A stretch of 39,384 bases of DNA from the NCBI GenBank assembly GCA_002339805.1, contig DDKW01000020.1, forward strand, positions 90,528-129,911. The letters are read 5' to 3'. The stretch is from Dehalococcoidia bacterium UBA2588. GTDB lineage: Bacteria; Chloroflexota; Dehalococcoidia; Lucifugimonadales; UBA3495. Shown here in pieces: positions 33,158 through 39,384 of the stretch. The position numbers and the translations under genes were made by a program. The notes below the pieces were generated by a model. That model did not search any database, was not told the DNA's origin, and saw only the letters and a list, made by a program, of their open reading frames with translations. Numbering within the stretch: the first letter of the stretch is position 1; the number at the start of each line of letters is the position of its first letter.

Positions 33158-34876
33158 ATGGCTAAAATTGGAAAATTAGATTCTTTATTGATCGCAAAAA
33201 TAGCAGCAGGTGAAGTTATTGAACGCCCCGTTTCAGTAGTCAAGGAACTGATAGAAAATTCTATTGATGCTAATTCCACTGATATCAGAATAGAGGTTGT
33301 AGACGGAGGCGCTGAATGCTTGATAGTTAGTGACGACGGAACAGGCATCTCTGAGTCGGATATGCCTATGGCTTTTGAACATCATGCTACTAGTAAAATT
33401 AGCAAAGATGAAGATTTATTCAAGATAGAAAGTCTGGGTTTCAGAGGAGAAGCATTACCTAGTATAGCGTCGGTCGCTCATATGAAAATGTTAAGTAGAG
33501 TACACGAATCAGACTTTGGATATCAACTGGAAAATGTGTTTGGAACACCATCGACAATTCAGCCATCAGCTTGCCAACCGGGTACTGAGATTACAGTTTC
33601 AAATATTTTTGAAAATTTACCTGCTCGAAAGAAATTTCAAAAGTCAGCTAGAAGCGAGAATATCAAAATTAAAGATTTGATAGTTCGATACATGTGCGCA
33701 TATCCTGCGATTAAATTCAGATTAATATCTAATGGAAAGACAATCCTAAATAGTCCTGGTAATGGAAATGTAAAAGATGCGGTTACAGAATGCTTTGGAA
33801 GTGAAATCGCAAATGAGTTCATAAATGTTGAATTTGAAAGAGACGGACATCACATATCAGGTTATATATCTCCAACTCACCTGCATCGTTCAAACAGGCA
33901 GGGTATGATATTTTTTGTTAATGGTAGATCTGTTAATAATTTAATATTAAGTCGCGCCTTTACTGAAGCCTATCATGGTTTAATTCCTGAAAAACGTTTC
34001 CCTGTAGGAATACTTAGTTTAGATGTTCCGTTTGATGAGATTGATGTTAACGCTCATCCTGCCAAGACAGAGATTCGTTTCTTAAGAGAATCTCAAATTT
34101 TTTCAAATATACAAAGGTCCGTTAGAGAGAACGTGTCTGAATTTTCGGGTATCACTTCGATCCAAAACATTTCTCCTATGACGAAACAATCCCCAGCGAA
34201 CATTGGTGAAAATTTTGATACTCAGTTAGATATGATACGACACAATATTGCAGAAAGAGATAGTGATATTAGGCAACAGGTCTCAGGAGGGGTTTATAGA
34301 GCGACTTTGAGGGACATAAATGTGTTGGGACAAGTTAAGCTGACTTATATTGTTGGAGAAACTCCTTCTGGGGTTTATTTAATAGATCAACATGCTGCTC
34401 ATGAGAGAATTATATTTGATAAATTGAATAATGACATTAATCAATACGAACAAACCCCTCAAGTATTACTCGAACCAATTCATTTAGAGCTCAATGCGGA
34501 ACAATTTGAATATTTTCATGAAAACGAGTCTCGATTAAAAGCAGCTGGGGTTATTGCAGAGTATTTTGGAGATAATTCTTTCTTGATTAGAGCTATCCCT
34601 CAGTCAATAGCCGTATCAGGCAGTCGGAATTTTATCGAAGATCTCTTGTTTCAATTAGAAGATATGCAATCTGGCATTCCTAATTATTCTCTGATTGCTA
34701 CAATAGCATGCCATTCATCCATACGGGCTGGGCAACGATTACCTATGCAAGAGATGGTCTCTTTGGTCCGAGAGTTGGAAAACACTACAAGCCCGCACAC
34801 CTGCCCGCATGGTCGACCTACGGTGTTAGAATTAACAAATTATTTCTTGGAACGGTCTTTTGGGAGGGCCAAGTAG
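33158..34876 (+). CDS. mutL: DNA mismatch repair protein MutL
   Basis: GHKL ATPase that links MutS to strand removal. 572 residues. N-terminal ATP site: IAAGEVIERPVSVVKELIEN at 14-33, DDGTGI near 58, and GFRGEALPSIASVA near 93-106. DVNAHPAKTEIRF lies near 297. The C-terminal domain carries endonuclease motifs: DQHAAHERIIFD near 408 (family DQHAxxExxxxE; the last acidic position is Asp), ACHSSIRAGQ near 514, and CPHGRPTVLEL near 547. This suggests a nicking MutL, as expected where mutH is missing. ATG 33158. Its stop is directly followed by the stop of the convergent Tat gene. Confidence 0.96.
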   Translation: MAKIGKLDSLLIAKIAAGEVIERPVSVVKELIENSIDANSTDIRIEVVDGGAECLIVSDDGTGISESDMPMAFEHHATSKISKDEDLFKIESLGFRGEALPSIASVAHMKMLSRVHESDFGYQLENVFGTPSTIQPSACQPGTEITVSNIFENLPARKKFQKSARSENIKIKDLIVRYMCAYPAIKFRLISNGKTILNSPGNGNVKDAVTECFGSEIANEFINVEFERDGHHISGYISPTHLHRSNRQGMIFFVNGRSVNNLILSRAFTEAYHGLIPEKRFPVGILSLDVPFDEIDVNAHPAKTEIRFLRESQIFSNIQRSVRENVSEFSGITSIQNISPMTKQSPANIGENFDTQLDMIRHNIAERDSDIRQQVSGGVYRATLRDINVLGQVKLTYIVGETPSGVYLIDQHAAHERIIFDKLNNDINQYEQTPQVLLEPIHLELNAEQFEYFHENESRLKAAGVIAEYFGDNSFLIRAIPQSIAVSGSRNFIEDLLFQLEDMQSGIPNYSLIATIACHSSIRAGQRLPMQEMVSLVRELENTTSPHTCPHGRPTVLELTNYFLERSFGRAK

Positions 34877-35056
34877 TTATACTTTCGGGTTTTTGGGAGT
34901 GAAGATGGAGTCTTCATAATGGTTGGTTGTGTGAACAGATTCTTTGCGAATCCAATTCAAGATGGGGCTACTACCTATAGCTATGACAGCTGTGCCGATT
35001 CCTATTTTGGATAGAAAAGAGCGCCTAGATTCATTAGTTGTGTTGATTTTCGACAT
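34877..35056 (-). CDS. Small Tat-signal protein, 59 residues
   Basis: Open frame from ATG 35056 to TAA 34877-34879. Residues 10-30 form a twin-arginine signal: SRRSFLSKIGIGTAVIAIGS, with the SRRxFL consensus and a hydrophobic core, and only about 29 residues follow (ending TPKNPKV). The remainder is polar with a Trp and no Cys. Small Tat proteins of this size accompany membrane or periplasmic oxidoreductases in other bacteria. AAAGG lies 10 nt upstream and a -35/-10 pair at 35090-35117. The gene converges on mutL with no intervening base. I cannot name a partner; the large membrane genes upstream are not obvious ones. Confidence 0.75.
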   Translation of the reverse strand: MSKINTTNESRRSFLSKIGIGTAVIAIGSSPILNWIRKESVHTTNHYEDSIFTPKNPKV

Positions 35057-35089
35057 TTTCAGCCAGCCTTTGTATTATCTTTTAATAAT

Positions 35090-35117
35090 ATTTTACACTG
35101 GGTATCTAAGTTTGCAA
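35090..35117 (-). promoter_or_regulatory. Putative promoter of the Tat-signal gene
   Basis: On the minus strand TTGCAA (35112-35117, 4 of 6) and TAAAAT (35090-35095, 5 of 6) are 16 nt apart. The start would be near 35083, about 27 nt before the ATG. It lies within the 73-nt gap between this gene and the upstream membrane-protein gene. Confidence 0.45.
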
Positions 35118-35129
35118 ACTAAATAGGGC

Positions 35130-37637
35130 TTAATGTTTGGGTAGTTGTTCATATATATAGAAATCTCCGTGAAACCAATCTTGATCAGTATCTCTTAGGA
35201 ACAAGTAATTTCTTACAGAATTCCAGAAAGATGAATCAAAAATTGCGCTGCTAAAATACATGTAATCTAGTTTGATTTGTTCCATAATCGGTTCATTGAT
35301 TCTGTTTTCACCCGGGCGCCTGTATATTTCTGGAAACCACAGTATATTGTGTACAGGTCCAGTTATGTTTTTTGATATGGCTTGTGATTGATACAAAGGA
35401 TGATGGATTTCACTTACTAAGAAAGTTTGTTTCTTAGTAATATCATTTATGGTCACACAAGTCTCATTCCATTCTGGATTCCCATGTATTTTGAAACAAC
35501 GGAATTCCACTGTTCCATTAATGTCGTCGTGTCTAGCGTACCAATGCATTGGATACCATATGTCATAATCAATTGTGGTCAAATGATTAACTTTCTGCAG
35601 GGTGGCTGTATTGTTAGATGAGCCCAAAAAATAGTTAGCTAATTCGTTGCTACCTTGTGCATATGTCATAAATTGTTTTAATGAGTCATCGTTCCGATAA
35701 TTTAAAAAATATGTGTTGTTTAGAGTTAAAGTTATTAGAACCGCAAAAACGGGTAATATTAATATCGCTTTATAGTTTGCAGGTTCAATATGTCTAATCA
35801 AAGTGGCTGAAAAGAATGCTAATACCAAGCCTATTGATATCAAAAATAGGATAAAGAACAAGTTGATTTCCATTGATAGAACGGTTAGTAAAATTAACGA
35901 TAGAGCGGCAGAACATACAAATAATAAAAATACTTCGCTGGCCTTGTTTGAAATAGAGATTTTCGCATTCAAAAATGACCCTATAAAAAGTGCACTTAAA
36001 AGGACGAGTGGTAGGTTAATATAGATTAGGAGCCATGGCATTTTTTCTGATGCAACAGTAAAAAATATTATGCTGGCAATCGCCCACAATGAGAACAAAC
36101 CACCAATTATATGTTTAGTTTTTAATGACCATATTATGCCTAAAATGCCAAATATGATTGGAAGGAATTCATAAATACTTAATCCTACGACATAGTAATA
36201 CCAGGGCTGATTACCGCGAGCAACTTCTTGTTGGGCCATCCAGTATCCTAAGCTTTGCCAAATACCGGTATAAAATCCTTGTGAATTAGTGAAATAAGTA
36301 GTGTAAGTGACTAGTATTATGCAAGTGAATAATCCTAACAGGAGGATCCACTTGTAGGAAAAGCGATATAGTCCCACTGCTAATGATATAGAGTAAAAGA
36401 TAGTAATAATGATCAGTGTGACTATGCTGGCTAAAGTCATAAATTCATTAAACACAGGGGTACCTGGGAATAGCAGTCGGGCAAAGGTTGGTATTAAAGT
36501 TGCACCTGTGCAGATTAGTATGTGGTGTAATGCAATTGCAAAGGAACAATATATAAATATACTCCGACCAATAAGATTTTTTATAAATTTCGACCAGGTG
36601 ATGCAAAAGTAAAGAAGTATCACTGATGTGGTGACCGAAATTAATAAAATATTATGAATTTCTCCTATTGATACGCATATATAAGCGTACAAGATGTAGA
36701 ACATCAATAATGAAAGTATAAAAGCTTTCTTTAATATGGACGCGCAGGACTTCAAGAACACACTAAATGTAATCACACTGAGTATTGTCACAGGCATTAT
36801 TATTAATACTGAATTAGAGAATAAGCTTTCTACATGTATCCACGGATTCCCATTACCTAAAGCCCCTGTTAATGTATTTGAGGTTCCTTCGGGAGCAACA
36901 AGTATTAGGCCCATGGATGTTTGAAAGAAACCAATAAGAGCGGCACATAAAGGGAATATCAATCCAAATAACAGTAAGGTTAAATCCCATAGTCTGGTAT
37001 TTAGAAGTGACTTTGAAGTTTCATGTTTTCTTGTTACTGTAATCCAGACAAGTACAATAACGAGTATTGCTCCCATGGTGGCCACTATAAAATAACTGGT
37101 CTCTTTTGTACTGAAAATTAGTGCTAATGTGATCGATATGAGGAATAAGAACTTTGATTTACCAGATATTGCATATTTGTAAGCAAGTATAAATAAGAGC
37201 AAGGAAAAGAATGCGATGATAATGTCATTACGTCCAAATCTACTCATGTAAACCAAAGTTGGAGAAATACTTAATAAAAGAGCCATTATTAGACACGCTG
37301 GTTTTCCAACATGGATTCTAAGTAGTAATGGTAAGCATACTAAACCAGTGCCAAATAAAACATATAAGATGCGACCGGAAAATAAAGAATCGCCTACAAT
37401 TTTGAATACCCAACTGACAGCCTCGATTTGGAATGGACCGTGCATCCAGGCGGAATGCTCATATACGCCTTCTTGCATCAATTTGAATGAAGCCATAAGG
37501 TGTATAGCTTCATCGTAATGGATGGCTCGATCATCTAATCCTACAACCCTAATTATCAGGCTAAATATGATTATGGATATGTACGCCACTACATACGGAT
37601 CTAAGAGTGTTAATAATCGTCTATTTAACAAGATCAT
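35130..37637 (-). CDS. TIGR03663-like polytopic membrane protein (predicted glycosyltransferase, GT39-like)
   Basis: About 835 residues with many membrane helices. The N-terminal part has VVGLDDRAIHYDEAIHLMAS followed by YEHSAWMHGPF, the DE and HGP pattern of TIGR03663 proteins, which resemble lipid-linked sugar transferases of the GT39/PMT fold; the acidic DE pair is a likely catalytic site. MSRFGRNDIIIAFF and KETSYFIVATMG are further family-like segments. The C-terminal part (about 170 residues, ending FHGDFYIYEQLPKH) is a soluble, probably extracytoplasmic domain. ATG 37637 is chosen because it only overlaps the upstream stop by 17 nt; ATG 37724 would overlap by about 100 nt. There is no clear ribosome binding site, so coupled translation with the upstream gene is likely. 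Confidence 0.75.
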   Translation of the reverse strand: MILLNRRLLTLLDPYVVAYISIIIFSLIIRVVGLDDRAIHYDEAIHLMASFKLMQEGVYEHSAWMHGPFQIEAVSWVFKIVGDSLFSGRILYVLFGTGLVCLPLLLRIHVGKPACLIMALLLSISPTLVYMSRFGRNDIIIAFFSLLLFILAYKYAISGKSKFLFLISITLALIFSTKETSYFIVATMGAILVIVLVWITVTRKHETSKSLLNTRLWDLTLLLFGLIFPLCAALIGFFQTSMGLILVAPEGTSNTLTGALGNGNPWIHVESLFSNSVLIIMPVTILSVITFSVFLKSCASILKKAFILSLLMFYILYAYICVSIGEIHNILLISVTTSVILLYFCITWSKFIKNLIGRSIFIYCSFAIALHHILICTGATLIPTFARLLFPGTPVFNEFMTLASIVTLIIITIFYSISLAVGLYRFSYKWILLLGLFTCIILVTYTTYFTNSQGFYTGIWQSLGYWMAQQEVARGNQPWYYYVVGLSIYEFLPIIFGILGIIWSLKTKHIIGGLFSLWAIASIIFFTVASEKMPWLLIYINLPLVLLSALFIGSFLNAKISISNKASEVFLLFVCSAALSLILLTVLSMEINLFFILFLISIGLVLAFFSATLIRHIEPANYKAILILPVFAVLITLTLNNTYFLNYRNDDSLKQFMTYAQGSNELANYFLGSSNNTATLQKVNHLTTIDYDIWYPMHWYARHDDINGTVEFRCFKIHGNPEWNETCVTINDITKKQTFLVSEIHHPLYQSQAISKNITGPVHNILWFPEIYRRPGENRINEPIMEQIKLDYMYFSSAIFDSSFWNSVRNYLFLRDTDQDWFHGDFYIYEQLPKH

Positions 37638-39384
37638 AATATTTAGTGCCGTATATCTTAAAGTTGCTGTTCGAGTAGTGGACATCAAAATGTTTGTCAA
37701 AGAAGTTTTCTGTATTTCCTCCATAAATAGATTCTTCTAATGGACCTACTGCAATCATACTGATTTGATACTTGTCGATTAAGGAATGTGCCAGGGCAAT
37801 GTCATGAGTAGTGAATAATTGATCTAGATTAATTTGACGTTCATTGATCGTATCGAGCTGATTGCGCCATTGGATTTGATGACCAGGCCATGCTAAAACA
37901 GAGGAATGGGCTGAAAATGAAGATAGTCTACCATGACTTGAATAATCTTTTCCGTAAGATTCTGCTAATATTTGTGCGGGTTGTTTTGAGAGCCATGAAA
38001 TAGTTTGGTATTCAGCCAGGTCACGCTGTTTCAAAAAAGATATTCCATCCATTGTTAGTTCTTTTGGGTTAATCCAATCGTGGCTAGTGATTAAGGCTAT
38101 GGGATAGTACGCTGGTCCAACCATCACTAATAATATTAACGCTACAGGCGTAATGATACGATATTTTATTCTTAAGAGTGAGCTGTTTCTAATGAGAACG
38201 ATTAAGAATAGAGTTACGCCAATGCTCAGGAAAAACCATGCTTGGTAATAAAATTTAAAAACCGTGTTCATTCGATTATTAAACACATCTACAATGAAAA
38301 ACAGTTCACTCACAGATAGTATGAAATATCCGATAGCGATAAGTATGAGCGGAAAGCTAATTATGTTTTCTTTCTTAAGTAACTTCTGCGCATTGAACAC
38401 AACGAATAGACTAGCACTACTTAACAAACATAAAGGTAGTACAAAGGACCATTTTCTGAGTATGATAATTGTATAGGGATCATCTACTGGGACAAACCAA
38501 ATCAATAATGTCCATAAAAGCAACGGAGACAAGCCTAGGCTGAGAGGCAATATGTATTCTACGGTAGTAAGAGTTTTTAAATATGGTTTTATAAACTTTA
38601 AACAAATAACGTAGATTGCAACGGATCCAAACATCCATGTTCCATTCACTAGTAACATATGGATCCATCTGGTATTGAAATCAATATTTAAAGCTATGGC
38701 TGTATTAGTACTATTGTAATGTAAGATAAAAGGTAGAGACATACAAACCACTATTCCTACTACTACAATTACATATATTTTCACATTTACTATATTAATG
38801 GCCTTGAATGTGTGCTGTTGGTTCAAGCAATAATAGAAAGCCACTCCTAAAAAAATAATACTGAAAGGTAAATTCCAAGGATTTACTAATGTAGAAATTG
38901 TGACTAGGAATGCTGAGACACAGCTGATTGGGAGCAGCGGAAATTTCCCAGGCTGCTTGGTTTTAGCGAACAATATAATTACAAGGACTGGATAAAATAC
39001 TAACAGAAGATAAGGTATTGACAGTAGATGTGCATGAAGATCCCCGATTAAGAAACTAAATAAAGGGAATTCAGTTATAGTGTAATCTAAACTTGAACCA
39101 TTCTCATCAAAGCTGTTTATGATCCTGCTCGATCTCCACCACCATGAAGGTTCAACAGGGAATAAGGTGAACGATTTACCAGATATATAGGATAAATTAT
39201 CTATTGATATCCACTGAGATAACTTTTGGGAATATAAATTTATGGACCTGAGGAATTCTATGAGTCCAAGTTGATTACCTAGTCCTAAGGTAGTTAGAGG
39301 AGGTATCAAACCTAATATATAGGGTTTTTTGACGTTTGCTAAATGTAAACAATTGTAAGAAATTCCATACAAGATAATAGATGA
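37621..39384 (-). CDS. DUF2298 ('YYY' domain) membrane protein, N-terminus cut by window edge
   Basis: At least 587 codons of a polytopic membrane protein; the frame is open up to the window end, so the N-terminal helices are missing. The DUF2298 hallmark is visible near the beginning: EPSWWWRSSRII then ITEFPLFSFLIGDLHAHLLS. About ten hydrophobic helices follow, then a soluble tail with AEYQTISWLSKQPAQILAES and YSSHGRLSSFSAHSSVLAWP near the C-terminus. In Chloroflexota and some archaea this family (TIGR03662) is paired with TIGR03663 genes, as here, and the pair is thought to act in surface glycan or lipid-linked sugar transfer (inference). The stop overlaps the next gene's start. Confidence 0.8.
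   Translation of the reverse strand, partial: SSIILYGISYNCLHLANVKKPYILGLIPPLTTLGLGNQLGLIEFLRSINLYSQKLSQWISIDNLSYISGKSFTLFPVEPSWWWRSSRIINSFDENGSSLDYTITEFPLFSFLIGDLHAHLLSIPYLLLVFYPVLVIILFAKTKQPGKFPLLPISCVSAFLVTISTLVNPWNLPFSIIFLGVAFYYCLNQQHTFKAINIVNVKIYVIVVVGIVVCMSLPFILHYNSTNTAIALNIDFNTRWIHMLLVNGTWMFGSVAIYVICLKFIKPYLKTLTTVEYILPLSLGLSPLLLWTLLIWFVPVDDPYTIIILRKWSFVLPLCLLSSASLFVVFNAQKLLKKENIISFPLILIAIGYFILSVSELFFIVDVFNNRMNTVFKFYYQAWFFLSIGVTLFLIVLIRNSSLLRIKYRIITPVALILLVMVGPAYYPIALITSHDWINPKELTMDGISFLKQRDLAEYQTISWLSKQPAQILAESYGKDYSSHGRLSSFSAHSSVLAWPGHQIQWRNQLDTINERQINLDQLFTTHDIALAHSLIDKYQISMIAVGPLEESIYGGNTENFFDKHFDVHYSNSNFKIYGTKYYDLVK

Noticed and set aside
34944..35126. 60-codon plus-strand frame in the mutL downstream gap
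   Set aside because: It lies opposite the Tat-signal gene, which has a recognisable signal, ribosome binding site and promoter; the plus frame has none.
37638..37724. TIGR03663 gene start at ATG 37724
   Set aside because: It would overlap the upstream gene by about 100 nt, and the added residues are polar and unlike the family N-terminus.
1..39384. CRISPR arrays, insertion sequences, integrases or phage genes
   Set aside because: No periodic repeats with spacers, no transposase or integrase motifs and no att-like direct repeats were seen.

Overview
This is an AT-rich, tightly packed bacterial chromosome segment with no mobile element, CRISPR array or rRNA. The best guess for the host is a marine-type Chloroflexota (SAR202/Dehalococcoidia-like). 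The clues are a paired TIGR03663-type glycosyltransferase and DUF2298 ('YYY') membrane protein, the many FAH, LLM, NHL and alpha/beta-hydrolase catabolic genes, the FDH-like NuoG, and the very short intergenic spacers. This lineage call is inference from gene content, not from a marker phylogeny.

Layout. 1-2289 (minus): nfo, pgpA and rpsB (cut by the window edge). 2340-3790 (plus): a zinc alcohol dehydrogenase and a cupin. 3787-11592 (minus): a housekeeping run read tRNA-Val, rplS, priA, def, cca, secD, secF, with a good promoter before rplS. 11682-21312 (plus): FAH hydrolase, acs, gatB, secG, SAM hydrolase, 2-oxoacid dehydrogenase E1 alpha and beta, an NHL beta-propeller and an LLM flavin monooxygenase. 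21323-22599 (minus): alpha/beta hydrolase and rpiB. 22708-34876 (plus): a HAD phosphatase with a probably leaderless transcript; the electron-transfer block nuoE-nuoF-FDH-like alpha-fpr; mutS; an ArsC-like gene; a small HAD gene; mutL. Two 56-codon minus-strand genes lie in the gap at 32182-32524. 34877-39384 (minus): a 59-residue Tat-signal protein and the two large polytopic membrane proteins, the second cut by the window edge.

The most interesting item is the gene directly after mutS. Read from ATG 31848, it encodes a full-length ArsC/Spx-like redoxin whose first active-site cysteine is replaced by an in-frame TGA (31872-31874), giving a UxxC motif. The TGA is followed at the right distance by a hairpin that fits the bacterial SECIS rules. 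TGA is an ordinary stop elsewhere in the window (mutS, the nearest upstream gene, ends in TGA), so this looks like selenocysteine insertion rather than a changed code. A nonsense mutation or sequencing error remains possible.

Other notable points: a tRNA-Val(GAC) with C instead of the near-universal U at position 33; a formate-dehydrogenase-like alpha subunit that has lost its catalytic Cys/Sec and His but sits in an intact NuoE/NuoF/FNR block; a 59-residue Tat substrate; and several inverted repeats placed at promoters.
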